This document shows positions 54,366-62,767 of a DNA stretch of 64,000 nucleotides, piece by piece (the first letter of the stretch is position 1; each line of letters starts with the position of its first letter). The notes below the pieces were generated by a model. The model made no database searches and had not been told where the DNA came from. It worked only from the letters and a program-made list of their open reading frames with translations. The DNA is from Ilumatobacteraceae bacterium (GTDB lineage Bacteria > Actinomycetota > Acidimicrobiia > Acidimicrobiales > Ilumatobacteraceae), in NCBI GenBank assembly GCA_025463305.1, contig JAOBWK010000102.1, positions 1 to 64,000 of the forward strand. Reading direction: 5' to 3'. Position numbers and translations under genes: made by a program.

Positions 54366-57254
54366 TCAGCTGCAGCCGCTGGTGCTGCCGCAGCTCGGGC
54401 AGGCGTGGCAACTGCCGGCCCGGTTCATCTGGACGCCGCACTGCATGCACATCGGGGCGTCGCTGTGACGCACCTTGGGCACACCGGCCGAGGGCGTGTG
54501 ATCGCTCTTCGGTGCGGTCGGGGCCAGGCCGAGCTCGATCGACGTCGCCAGCTCGCCGGCCGACGGGACGCTCTTCGGATCCGTGGCGATGTCGCTGCCA
54601 CTGCGGGTCTCGATGACGCTCTCCTCGACGCCGGGCAGCGTGGGCTGCAGGCGCTCGTTGACCGAGAAGATGCTGAGCTCCGCGCGCTCGTCGTAGGTGA
54701 GGTACTCCAAGGCGAGGCGGCGGAACAGGTAGTCCATGATCGAGGAGGCGAAGCGGATGTCCGGGTCGTCGGTCATGCCGGCCGGCTCGAAGCGCATGTT
54801 CGTGAACGCCTCGACGAAGGCCCGCAGCGGCACGCCGTACTGCAGGCCGTAGCTGATGCTCTTCGCGAACGCATCCATGATGCCGCTGAGCGTGGAGCCC
54901 TGCTTGGACACCGTGAGGAAGATCTCGCCGGGCTGGCCGGTCTCGTACTCGCCGATGGTGGCGAAGCCCTTGCAGTCAGCGACGCGGAACTCGAACGTGC
55001 GACCACGACGGCTGCGCGGCAGCTTCTGGCGGATCGGCTGGTGGACGATGCGCTCGACGATCTTCTCGACGAACTGCACCGGGCCGGCGGCGGGCACCGC
55101 CAGGGCGAGCTCGCCCTGGTTCGTCGCGGCGTTGAAGGTGCCGTCGGCGTTGATCGTCGCGTCGCCCTTCTTGCCGGTGGACAGCGGCTGGGCCACCTTG
55201 CAGTTGTCGCGGTAGATGGCGACGGCCTTCAGGCCGAGCTCCCACGACAGCATGTGCAGCGCCTCGATGTCCTCGATGGACGCCTCTTCGGGCATGTTCA
55301 CCGTCTTCGAGATCGCGCCCGACAGGAACGGCTGGGTGGCACCCATCATCCGCACATGGCCCTCGTAGTGGATGGTGTTGTCGCCCATGCTGCAGGCGAA
55401 CACGGGGATGTGCTCGGCCGCGATGTGCGGCGCACCGAGGATGCTCTTCTCGATGCTGATGTAGTCGGCGATCTCGTCGATCTGCTGGGTGCTGTAGCCG
55501 AGCTTGCGCAGCGCCCGCGGGATCGTCTGGTTGATGATGCTCATGTTCCCGCCGCCGACGAGCTTCTTCATCTTGACCAGACCGAGGTCGGGTTCGATGC
55601 CGGTGGTGTCGCAGTCCATCATCAGGCCGATCGTGCCGGTGGGGGCGAGGACCGAGGCCTGGCTGTTGCGCACGCCGTACTCCTCACCGTCGACCACCGC
55701 GTGCTCCCACGCGTCCTGGCCGGCGGACAGCAGGTCGGCCGGCACCGCGTCAGCAGCCTCGATGGCGTACGACGCGTCGCGGTGCATCCGCAGCACGTTC
55801 AGCATGTGCACCTCGTTGTCGGCGAAGCCGGCGAACGGCCCCATCCGGCTGGCGGTGCGGGCGCTGGTGGCGTAGGCGTGGCCGGTCATCAGCGAGGTGA
55901 GCGCAGCGGCCCAGGCCCGGCCCTCGGCCGAGTCGTACGGCAGGCCGAGCGCCATCAGCAGCGCGCCGAGGTTGGCGTAGCCAATGCCGAGCTGGCGGAA
56001 CTGGCGGCTGGTCTCGCCGATGGCCGGGGTCGGGTAGTCGGCCCGGCCGACGAGGATCTCCTGGGCGGTGAAGATCGCCTCGATCGTCGACTTGTAGGCC
56101 TCGATGTCGAAGGTGCCCTCTTCGTCGAGGTACTTGAGCAGGTTGATCGAGGCGAGGTTGCACGCCGAGTCGTCGAGGTGCATGTACTCGCTGCACGGGT
56201 TCGAGCCGTTGATCCGGCCCGTCGCGTGGGCGGTGTGCCACTTGTTGATCGTGGTGTCGAACTGCAGGCCCGGATCGGCGCACTCCCACGAGGCGGTGGC
56301 GATCTGGCGCCACAGGTCGCGGGCCTTCAGGGTCTTGATGACCCGCCCGTCGGTGACGGCGACCAGGTTCCAGTCGGCATCGGTGACGACGGCCTCCATG
56401 AAGTCGTCGCTGAGCCGGACCGAGTTGTTGGCGTTCTGGTACTGGATGCTGAACGAGTCGGCACCGTCGAGGTCCATGTCGAACCCGGCGTCGCGCAGCA
56501 CGCGAGCCTTGTTCTCCTCCTTCGACTTGCACCAGATGAACTCCTCGACATCGGGGTGATCGGCGTTGAGGATGACCATCTTCGCGGCGCGGCGCGTCTT
56601 GCCGCCGCTCTTGATCGTGCCGGCCGAGGCGTCGGCGCCACGCATGAAGCTGACCGGGCCACTGGCGGTGCCGCCACCCTGCAGCAGCTCGTGGCTGGAG
56701 CGGATGTTGGAGAGGTTGATGCCCGAGCCGGACCCGCCCTTGAAGATGGTGCCTTCCTCGCGGTACCAGTTGAGGATGCCGTCCATCGTGTCGTCGACCG
56801 ACAGGATGAAGCAGGCGCTGGCCTGCTGCGGCACACCCTGCACACCGATGTTGAACCACACCGGGCTGTTGAACGCGGCCCGCTGGGTGACGAGGATGAA
56901 CTTCAGCTCGGCGCTGAACGTCTCGGCCTCGGCCTCGTCGACGAAGTAGCCGCCCTCGACGCCCCACGTCGTGATGGTGTCCACAACGCGGTCGATGACC
57001 TGGCGCAGCGACTGCTCGCGGCCGGCCGTGCCGAGGGTGCCGCGGAAGTACTTCTGGGCGACGATGTTGGTGGCGTTGAGCGACCAGCCGACCGGGAACT
57101 CGACCCCGAGCTGCTCGAAGGCGACGGTTCCGTCCTTCCAGTTCGAGATGCGCGCATCACGACGTTCCCACACGACCTGATCGAACGGGTGCACGCCAGG
57201 CGTCGTGAAGTGACGACGAAGGCCGATCGAGAGTCGTTCCGGGGCGATGGACAT
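54366..57254 (-). CDS. nrdJ: Vitamin-B12-dependent (class II) ribonucleoside-diphosphate reductase
   Basis: This 962-aa enzyme reduces ribonucleotides with an adenosylcobalamin radical and needs no separate radical subunit. The active-site cysteine framework is seen in NSPVWFNIGVQ... QASACFILSVDD, SNPCSEYMHLDDSACNLASINL and APTGTIGLMMDCDTTGIEPD. The C-terminus ends with a Cys-rich tail (CMQCGVQMNRAG... CPSCGSTSGCS) that serves as redox shuttle or zinc ribbon. ATG 57254 has the ribosome site AGGAAGA. The promoter and NrdR boxes at 57380-57477 leave a leader of about 187 bases. Confidence 0.96.
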   Translation of the reverse strand: MSIAPERLSIGLRRHFTTPGVHPFDQVVWERRDARISNWKDGTVAFEQLGVEFPVGWSLNATNIVAQKYFRGTLGTAGREQSLRQVIDRVVDTITTWGVEGGYFVDEAEAETFSAELKFILVTQRAAFNSPVWFNIGVQGVPQQASACFILSVDDTMDGILNWYREEGTIFKGGSGSGINLSNIRSSHELLQGGGTASGPVSFMRGADASAGTIKSGGKTRRAAKMVILNADHPDVEEFIWCKSKEENKARVLRDAGFDMDLDGADSFSIQYQNANNSVRLSDDFMEAVVTDADWNLVAVTDGRVIKTLKARDLWRQIATASWECADPGLQFDTTINKWHTAHATGRINGSNPCSEYMHLDDSACNLASINLLKYLDEEGTFDIEAYKSTIEAIFTAQEILVGRADYPTPAIGETSRQFRQLGIGYANLGALLMALGLPYDSAEGRAWAAALTSLMTGHAYATSARTASRMGPFAGFADNEVHMLNVLRMHRDASYAIEAADAVPADLLSAGQDAWEHAVVDGEEYGVRNSQASVLAPTGTIGLMMDCDTTGIEPDLGLVKMKKLVGGGNMSIINQTIPRALRKLGYSTQQIDEIADYISIEKSILGAPHIAAEHIPVFACSMGDNTIHYEGHVRMMGATQPFLSGAISKTVNMPEEASIEDIEALHMLSWELGLKAVAIYRDNCKVAQPLSTGKKGDATINADGTFNAATNQGELALAVPAAGPVQFVEKIVERIVHQPIRQKLPRSRRGRTFEFRVADCKGFATIGEYETGQPGEIFLTVSKQGSTLSGIMDAFAKSISYGLQYGVPLRAFVEAFTNMRFEPAGMTDDPDIRFASSIMDYLFRRLALEYLTYDERAELSIFSVNERLQPTLPGVEESVIETRSGSDIATDPKSVPSAGELATSIELGLAPTAPKSDHTPSAGVPKVRHSDAPMCMQCGVQMNRAGSCHACPSCGSTSGCS

Positions 57255-57379
57255 GATGAGATCTTCCTGACGTTCGAGATGGATTGCGGGGCCGTTCGGT
57301 TGGCCTGGAGGCGGGGGCGGACTGCTGTCGACGGTGACGAGGAGTGCGCTGCGGGTTGCGTGGTGGCCCGACCGGGCAA

Positions 57380-57395
57380 CCACAAGATGTTGTGT
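57380..57395. promoter_or_regulatory. NrdR box 1
   Basis: CCACAAGATGTTGTGT matches the NrdR consensus ACACWATATATWGTGT at 13 of 16 positions (my count) and has the perfect core CACAA-N4-TTGTG. It lies about 45 bases downstream of the predicted nrdJ transcription start. Confidence 0.7.
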
Positions 57396-57421
57396 CTTTC
57401 CCGTGCCGATCCCCCGCCCAG

Positions 57422-57437
57422 ACACAACCAGTAGGCG
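57422..57437. promoter_or_regulatory. NrdR box 2 (half-conserved)
   Basis: ACACAACCAGTAGGCG keeps the first half of the NrdR consensus but not the second. Its start is 42 bases (four helical turns) from box 1, so both face the same side of the DNA. GACACAAC here and GTTGTGTC at 57389-57396 form an exact 8-bp inverted repeat. Confidence 0.45.
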
Positions 57438-57447
57438 GGAGGAAGAG

Positions 57448-57477
57448 ATTACACCATTGTAGTTACGCCCCTGTCAA
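57448..57477 (-). promoter_or_regulatory. nrdJ promoter, near-consensus -35 and -10
   Basis: On the minus strand TTGACA (57477-57472) and TGTAAT (57453-57448) are 18 bases apart, giving a start near 57440. This is one of the few full -35/-10 promoters seen in the window. An imperfect dyad (CTGTCAAG/CTTGAGACAG) spans the -35 and could be another operator. Confidence 0.65.
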
Positions 57478-57911
57478 GGACAACTTGAGACAGGAATCCC
57501 CGGTTCGGGCATGTTGTCACCGACCGCGCGAACGCGACCCTCGGATCGCGCGAAGCACGGTCGCTGGATGGCGCCCGCGTGTGTGGTACTGGCCGCGGCG
57601 CGAGGTCACAGGTATGGGACGCCTGCCCCGAGCAGCACCACCGTCGACCGAAGTCGACGGCGCGCTCCTCCCATCCATGCCTCGACGCCGCAGCCATTCA
57701 CGGAGAGCAGATTAGGGGGGTGTCCCTGTGGATGGGAAGAGGAACAACCCTGTGAATTCGCGCTGGACGGAAGGTGGACAGCGTGTGTGCAACGGGCGAC
57801 CACAGGCCCCCCGACCTGGGTGACGACACGGTGCGTCGGACCTGTCTCACGCACCGCGTTGTCCGGACTGTCCACAGCCCAGGGATTCTCGCAGGGCGCA
57901 GCAGTCGACAG
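57478..57911. other. Gene-free region between nrdJ promoter and the molybdopterin oxidoreductase
   Basis: About 430 bases with no convincing gene; the open frames here have odd composition. It holds sequences close to the actinobacterial DnaA box TTGTCCACA: CTGTCCACA (57868-57876), the reverse type GGTGGACAG (57773-57781) and CTGTGGATG (57726-57734). It may only be the upstream region of nrdJ. Confidence 0.4.
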
Positions 57912-60260
57912 TCAGGAGCCGGCGACCACCACGGCGGGCTCGCTGGCCGCCAACGTCACCGGGATGCCGTTGAGCACCGACGTGCCGGAGAGCGGATCCA
58001 GCGCTTCGTGATCGGTGAGCACGTTGGAGTTGACGCCCGGGCGCTCGGCAGCGACGCGCAGGCGTGCTCCGGGCATCGAGTGACCCCAACCGTGCGGCAG
58101 GCTGACGACACCGGGGCGGATGTCCTCGGTGACCTCCACCGGCGCCTCGACACTGCCGACGCGGCTGGTGACGGTGGCCCAGCCACCATCCACCAGGCCG
58201 TGCTCGACGGCGTCGAGGGGATGCACCTGCAGCGTGCACCGCGGCGCACCTTTGACGAGCACGCCGATGTTGTGCATCCACGAGTTGTTGGACCGCAGGT
58301 GGCGCCGCCCGACGAGCACGAGCGATGCGTCGCCGCCACGCACCATCGCCTCGTGCAGGCGGGCCACGTCGGCCACGAGCACGGGATGGGCGAGCTCGAT
58401 CCGCCCGCTCGGCGTGCGCAGCACCTCGGGCAGCCGCGGCTCGAGCGCGCCGTAGTCGACGCCGTGCGGATGCTCCACCAGCAGGTCCAGCGACGCGCCG
58501 CCGGGAGCCGCACCGAACGCATCGCCGAAGGGGCCGTTGCGGAGCAGCAGGTCGAGCATCCGCTCCGGACCACGGCGACCGTCCGCGGCGAGCAGCGCGA
58601 GGATCTCGTCGGCGTCACGGCCGTGGATCCGCGACGACGGATCAGCGACGGCGCTGTGCACGAGCGAGCCGATCGCCAGCTCGTCGGCCGACGACGGATC
58701 CGCGTCGGCGTCGGCGCCCTGGAACAGCAACGCCAGCTTGGCCAGGATCTCCCACTCGTCCGGCTGGCCGGCATCGAGCGGCAGCGGCGCGGCGCTGTAG
58801 TTGGCGACGTTGCGCACGGCGAACTGCAGGAGCAGCACGTCGTAGTGGCTGCGCTGCAGCTGCGACGGGGGCGGGAGGATGACCGTGGCGTGTCGCGTCG
58901 TCTCGTTGAGGTAGATGTCGACGCTGACCATGAAGTCGAGATCGACCAGCGCGGCGTCGAGCTGCTCCGAGTTCGGCGTGGAGAGCACGGGGTTGCCGGC
59001 CAGCGTGACCAGGGCGCGGACCCGACCCGCATCCTCACCGTGAGGTTCAGTCCCGACGATCTCTTCGGCCAACATCGCTGCCGGGTACTCGCCCATCACC
59101 TCTGGACGGTGGCTCACGCGTGAGTGGCCGCGACCGACGCGGAACTCCTTGCCGGCGCCCCGCGTGCCGCGGGTGTTGGGACCTCCCGCCACCGGTGTCG
59201 GGAACATCGCCCCACCCGGTCGGTCGAGGTTGCCAGTGAGGATGTTGACGGCGTCGACCAGCCACGACGCCGTGGTGCCGAACTCGGTGGTGGTGGTGCC
59301 GATCCGGCCGTACACCGTCGCCGCCGGCGCAGCGGCGAGCTCGTGTGCGATCCGCCGGATCGTGGCGACATCGATGCCGGTCACGATCGCCACGGCCTCC
59401 GGGGTGAACGGCACGCTGAGCTCGCGCAGCTCGTCGACACCGTCGAGCACCGCCGACACGTGCGCGCCCGGCGCGGCGAGACCGTCTGCGAAGAGCACGT
59501 TGACGATGGCCATCAGCAACAGCGCGTCGGAGCCAGGCCGGATCGGGAGCCACTCGTCGGCTTCCTCGGCCGTTCGGCTGCGGCGCGGATCGACGACCAC
59601 GAGCCGTCCACCGCGGGCGCGCATCGCCTCGATCCGACCGGGGAAGTCGGGCGCTGTGCACAGGCTGCCGTTGGACGCGTACGGGTTGCCGCCGAGGATC
59701 ATCAGGTAGTCGGTGCGATCGAGGTCGGGAACGGGGACGGTCACCGCCGTGCCGAACACGTACGCCGCGGCGACCTGGCGTGGCATCTGGTCGACGGTGG
59801 ACGCGCTGTAGTGCTGGCGGGTGCCCACCGCCTGGCTGAGCGTGCGCCCGAAGGTCATCGCCGACAGGCTGTGCGCCGACGGGTTGCCCTGGTAGATCGC
59901 GAACGAGCCACGACCGTGCTCGTCGATGACCCGGGTGATGCCCTCGCGGACGATCGCCCAGGCTTCGTCCCACTCGACCTCGACGTGCACCCCGTCGCGC
60001 TTCACCAGCGGCTTGCGCAACCGGTCCGGATCCTCGTGCAGCTGGCGCAGCGTCGAGCCCTTCGGGCAGATGTAGCCGTGGCTGAACACGTCGTCGCGGT
60101 CGCCACGGATGCGGGTGACCCGCTCGCCGGCGATGGTGATCTCGAGCCCGCAACCGGCCTCGCACAGCGGACACGTGCGGAACACGGTGCGCACACCCGG
60201 CGCGTCCTGCGCGGCATCATCCGAGGACGGACGAGGTGTGGTCGACGCGCTCTGGTTCAT
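57912..60260 (-). CDS. Molybdopterin-dependent oxidoreductase (formate-dehydrogenase-like)
   Basis: This 782-aa protein is of the Mo/W-bis-MGD family. The N-terminal 4Fe-4S domain reads CPLCEAGCGLEI with the fourth Cys in GYICPKGSTLRQLH. The catalytic part has YQGNPSAHSLSAMTFGR, ILGGNPYASNGS, VVVDPRRSRTAEEADEWLPIRPGSDALLLMAIVN and GNPVLSTPNSEQL, and the C-terminal MGD-binding domain has RSNNSWMHNIGVLVKG and LPHGWGH. There is no selenocysteine codon and no gene for iron-sulfur or membrane partners nearby, so it probably acts alone in the cytoplasm. ATG 60260 is preferred to the in-frame start at 60299, which reaches into the divergent gene. Confidence 0.88.
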   Translation of the reverse strand: MNQSASTTPRPSSDDAAQDAPGVRTVFRTCPLCEAGCGLEITIAGERVTRIRGDRDDVFSHGYICPKGSTLRQLHEDPDRLRKPLVKRDGVHVEVEWDEAWAIVREGITRVIDEHGRGSFAIYQGNPSAHSLSAMTFGRTLSQAVGTRQHYSASTVDQMPRQVAAAYVFGTAVTVPVPDLDRTDYLMILGGNPYASNGSLCTAPDFPGRIEAMRARGGRLVVVDPRRSRTAEEADEWLPIRPGSDALLLMAIVNVLFADGLAAPGAHVSAVLDGVDELRELSVPFTPEAVAIVTGIDVATIRRIAHELAAAPAATVYGRIGTTTTEFGTTASWLVDAVNILTGNLDRPGGAMFPTPVAGGPNTRGTRGAGKEFRVGRGHSRVSHRPEVMGEYPAAMLAEEIVGTEPHGEDAGRVRALVTLAGNPVLSTPNSEQLDAALVDLDFMVSVDIYLNETTRHATVILPPPSQLQRSHYDVLLLQFAVRNVANYSAAPLPLDAGQPDEWEILAKLALLFQGADADADPSSADELAIGSLVHSAVADPSSRIHGRDADEILALLAADGRRGPERMLDLLLRNGPFGDAFGAAPGGASLDLLVEHPHGVDYGALEPRLPEVLRTPSGRIELAHPVLVADVARLHEAMVRGGDASLVLVGRRHLRSNNSWMHNIGVLVKGAPRCTLQVHPLDAVEHGLVDGGWATVTSRVGSVEAPVEVTEDIRPGVVSLPHGWGHSMPGARLRVAAERPGVNSNVLTDHEALDPLSGTSVLNGIPVTLAASEPAVVVAGS

Positions 60261-60277
60261 CCTGGAAGTATCGCGCC

Positions 60278-60952
60278 ATGCAACGCCTCCTCCCTTCACC
60301 TGCCGGCGAGATCAGCGTGGCCGACGCCTGCGGCGGCCGACGGCCGGTCACGGCATCGGGGCGCCCGTGGATCGCCGTCTGCATGGTGGCGAGCGTCGAC
60401 GGCTCGACCGCCCTCGCCGGCGCCTCTGGCGGGTTGTCCAGCGAGGTCGATCGGCAGATGATGCTGACCCTCCGACAGCTGGCCGACGTGATCATCGTGG
60501 GCGCTGGCACGGTGCGCGCCGAGGGGTACGGCGCGCCGAAGAAGGCGGGCCAGCGGATCGGGGTCGTCAGCCGCAGCGGGAAGGTGGACCCGAATTCGAA
60601 GCTGTTCACCAGCGGCGCCGGGTTCCTGATCCTGCCCGAGGACGCACCGGACACGCGGATCGAGTCCGTGCGTGCCGGCGTCGGCGAGATCGACCTCGCC
60701 ACGGCGCTGTGCCGCCTGCCGGGTGATCCACGGTTCGTCCAGGCCGAGGGGGGACCGAGCCTCAACGGCGCGCTCGCCGCGATCGACGTGATCGACGAGG
60801 CCAACATCACCACGTCGCCGCAGATCGTCGGTGGCGACGGTGCACGGATCACCTCGCACGTCGACGCCCTGAGCCAGAGGTTCGACCTGGTGCAGCTGTG
60901 CGAGGACGACGGATTCCTGTTCAGCCGCTACGAGCGGCGCCGCCAGGACTGA
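60278..60952 (+). CDS. RibD C-terminal-domain reductase (pyrimidine reductase-like)
   Basis: This 224-aa protein has the dihydrofolate-reductase-like fold of the RibD reductase domain: RPWIAVCMVASVDGSTALAG, LADVIIVGAGTVRAEGYGAP, and VQAEGGPSLNGALAAIDVIDE, which holds NADPH and substrate. Stand-alone forms reduce the riboflavin precursor or related compounds. There are no rib genes around, so a role in riboflavin synthesis is possible but unproven. It is divergent from the oxidoreductase and converges on nrdR. Confidence 0.85.
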   Translation: MQRLLPSPAGEISVADACGGRRPVTASGRPWIAVCMVASVDGSTALAGASGGLSSEVDRQMMLTLRQLADVIIVGAGTVRAEGYGAPKKAGQRIGVVSRSGKVDPNSKLFTSGAGFLILPEDAPDTRIESVRAGVGEIDLATALCRLPGDPRFVQAEGGPSLNGALAAIDVIDEANITTSPQIVGGDGARITSHVDALSQRFDLVQLCEDDGFLFSRYERRRQD

Positions 60953-60981
60953 GCTCCCCGCCGCCGATGACGCGTCGCGCC

Positions 60982-61455
60982 TCAGCCGGAGACCGGCGCG
61001 ACGCCCTGCGACTTCTGCAGCAGCTGCAGCTCCTCGACGAAGTCGCCGGCTGCGTGGAAGTTCTTGTAAACGCTGGCGAAGCGCAGGTAGGCCACGTCGT
61101 CGAGCTCGCGCAGCCGATCGAGCACCGCGAGGCCGACCTGTGCGCTGGTGACCTCGGTGCCGTGCATGCGCGCCTCGTCCTCGACCGACTCGGACAGCAT
61201 CTCGAGCTGCTCGACGCTCACCGGGCGACCCTTGCACGCGGCGCGGACGCCGGCCATCACCTTGGCCCGGTTGAACGGCTCCCGGGCCCCGTTCGACTTC
61301 AGCACCGTGAGCGGCAGCTCCTCGAGGCGCTCGTAGGTGGTGAAGCGCTGGCTGCACTGCGGGCACAACCGGCGACGGCGGATGGCCGCGCCCTCGTCCG
61401 CCTCGCGCGAATCGATGACCTTGGTGTCATCGGCGTGGCAGGACGGGCAATGCAT
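60982..61455 (-). CDS. nrdR: Transcriptional repressor NrdR
   Basis: This 157-aa repressor of ribonucleotide reductase genes has the N-terminal zinc ribbon (Cys3, Cys6, Cys31 and Cys34: MHCPSC... LCPQC) and an ATP-cone domain (LTVLKSNGAREPFNRAKVMAGVRAACKGRPVS) that senses dATP against ATP. ATG 61455 was chosen because TATTCT ends 6 bases before it; the upstream in-frame start at 61479 would precede that box. Its target boxes are seen in front of nrdJ about 4 kb away. It lies downstream of the LysM gene on the same strand. Confidence 0.96.
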   Translation of the reverse strand: MHCPSCHADDTKVIDSREADEGAAIRRRRLCPQCSQRFTTYERLEELPLTVLKSNGAREPFNRAKVMAGVRAACKGRPVSVEQLEMLSESVEDEARMHGTEVTSAQVGLAVLDRLRELDDVAYLRFASVYKNFHAAGDFVEELQLLQKSQGVAPVSG

Positions 61456-61461
61456 GCCTCC

Positions 61462-61467
61462 AGAATA
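61462..61467 (-). promoter_or_regulatory. -10 element TATTCT, leaderless
   Basis: On the minus strand TATTCT ends 6 bases before the ATG of nrdR (61455). Confidence 0.6.
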
Positions 61468-61487
61468 GACGCAATGCAACGAACCCG

Positions 61488-61946
61488 TTAGGGCAGCGTG
61501 AGGAGTTGCCCAGCCTGCAGCCCGGCACCGCCGTTGCGCTGGACGAGTGCGTCGACGTAGCCACCCACGCTGCGGCCACCGTGGAACAGCTCGGCCAGGC
61601 TCCAGATGGTGTCGCCCGGCTGGACGATGTACCGATGTCCCGCACCGGACCCAGCGATCGCACCCGCACCCACAGCGGCCGACGGCGGAGTGCTCGCAGC
61701 GTCGACCGCTGGCTCGGCGACTGCCGGGGGTGCAGTTGCCGGGCGGATCGCGGGGGTGGAGGCAGGTACACCCCCGCGATCCGCCAGGACGTGGTGGACC
61801 CCGGCGCCGAGCAGCGCACAGAGGCCCACGAACACGAGCGCCACGACCAACCGACGACGCACGTACACGGCGTGTTCCGGGCGGATGCCAGGACCGAAGC
61901 GGACCACGATGTCGGACGCCGAATTGGGGTAGAAGACGGCGGACAT
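61488..61946 (-). CDS. LysM-domain membrane protein, possible SOS-induced division inhibitor
   Basis: This 152-aa protein has a cytoplasmic N-terminus, one membrane helix (LVVALVFVGLCALLGAGVHHVL), an Ala/Pro-rich linker and a C-terminal LysM domain (YIVQPGDTIWSLAELFH... LQAGQLLTLP) that would bind peptidoglycan. Its place, divergent from lexA and next to nrdR, is that of Rv2719c in Mycobacterium and resembles yneA in Bacillus; these damage-induced proteins stop cell division. Several LexA-like boxes lie upstream. A TTGACA (62047-62052, minus strand) could be its -35. A ribosome site AGAAGGA precedes ATG 61946. Confidence 0.82.
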   Translation of the reverse strand: MSAVFYPNSASDIVVRFGPGIRPEHAVYVRRRLVVALVFVGLCALLGAGVHHVLADRGGVPASTPAIRPATAPPAVAEPAVDAASTPPSAAVGAGAIAGSGAGHRYIVQPGDTIWSLAELFHGGRSVGGYVDALVQRNGGAGLQAGQLLTLP

Positions 61947-62007
61947 GTGGTTCCTTCTCGAGTCGTGGTCAGCCGCTGGAGGCCAGTCGGGGCGATCGCT
62001 TGTTCGA

Positions 62008-62125
62008 CGAACAGCTGTACGTACAGTGCCACGAACAGTCGTTCGATGTCAACACCCCGATCGAACGAATGTTTCCAGAACGGACGTTTGCCCGGTCGTT
62101 GACTTTGCCATCGAACATTCGTACG
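62008..62125. promoter_or_regulatory. Cluster of five LexA (SOS) box-like sites
   Basis: Compared with CGAACRNRYGTTYG, five sites appear between lexA and the LysM gene: 62008-62021 (CGAACAGCTGTACG), 62032-62045 (CGAACAGTCGTTCG), 62062-62075 (CGAACGAATGTTTC), 62077-62090 (AGAACGGACGTTTG) and 62112-62125 (CGAACATTCGTACG). Each matches 12 or 13 of 14 positions by eye. The last overlaps the lexA -10, and the second lies just after the possible LysM-gene -35. Confidence 0.75.
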
Positions 62126-62127
62126 CT
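62099..62127 (+). promoter_or_regulatory. lexA promoter
   Basis: TTGACT (62099-62104) and TACGCT (62122-62127) are spaced 17 bases and the ATG of lexA follows 7 bases later, so the transcript is leaderless. A LexA-like box fills most of the spacer and the -10. Confidence 0.7.
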
Positions 62128-62134
62128 GACGCGC

Positions 62135-62767
62135 ATGAACGACGTGCTCCTGACCACCCGGCAGCGACAGATCCTCGATGTCATCGAGGCGAACATGCGC
62201 GAGCACGGCTACCCGCCGTCGGTGCGCGAGATCGGCGAAGCGGTCGGCCTCACGTCGCCGTCCACGGTGCACAGCCACCTCGCCACCCTGGAGCGCCTCG
62301 GCTACCTCCGTCGCGACCCGACCAAGCCGCGTGCCATCGAGGTGCGGTTCGATCCCAACTCGGGCATGGCGATGGAACGTCGCCCGGTCCGCCACATCCC
62401 ACTGGTCGGCGACGTCGCCGCCGGCACCGACGTGCTCGCCCACGAGAACGTCGAGGAGCTGCTCCCCATGCCGGTCGACTTCACGGGCGAGGGCGACCTG
62501 TTCATGCTCCGCGTGCGCGGCGACTCGATGATCGACGCCGGCATCCTCGACGGTGACTTCGTCGTGGCCCGTCAGCAGAACACGGCCGTGAACGGTGAGA
62601 TCGTCATCGCCGGCATCGCCGGTGAAGAGGCCACGGTCAAGACCTATCAGCGCAAGGGCGCGGTGATCACCCTGCTCCCCTCCAACCCCCGGCTGTCGCC
62701 GATGGTGTTCCCGGCCGACGAGGTCGAGATCTTCGGCCGCGTCGTCACGGTGATGCGCCGCCTCTGA
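62135..62767 (+). CDS. lexA: LexA repressor
   Basis: This 210-aa SOS repressor has a winged helix-turn-helix (TTRQRQILDVIEANMREHGYPPSVREIGEAVGLTSPSTVHSHLATLERLGYL), a self-cleavage site Ala96-Gly97 in DVAAGTDV, and the catalytic Ser131 (RGDSMIDAG) and Lys169 (EATVKTYQRKG). It should therefore cleave itself when RecA is activated. ATG 62135 fits the leaderless promoter; the in-frame upstream ATG (62117) lies before the -10. It represses itself and probably the divergent LysM gene. Confidence 0.96.
   Translation: MNDVLLTTRQRQILDVIEANMREHGYPPSVREIGEAVGLTSPSTVHSHLATLERLGYLRRDPTKPRAIEVRFDPNSGMAMERRPVRHIPLVGDVAAGTDVLAHENVEELLPMPVDFTGEGDLFMLRVRGDSMIDAGILDGDFVVARQQNTAVNGEIVIAGIAGEEATVKTYQRKGAVITLLPSNPRLSPMVFPADEVEIFGRVVTVMRRL

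Noticed and set aside
53469..57434. 1321-aa plus-strand open frame opposite nrdJ and the PhyH gene
   Set aside because: Antisense artefact; both minus-strand genes have intact catalytic motifs.
57255..57440. Cobalamin riboswitch in the nrdJ leader
   Set aside because: The leader is long enough and the enzyme needs B12, but I find no B12-box-like sequence or matching fold; NrdR boxes explain control better.
57478..57911. Replication origin
   Set aside because: A few DnaA-like boxes only, no AT-rich unwinding region and no dnaA, dnaN or parAB genes nearby.
57511..58011. Plus-strand ORF of 166 aa in the gap upstream of nrdJ
   Set aside because: No start signal, odd composition and overlap with the oxidoreductase end; not supported as a gene.
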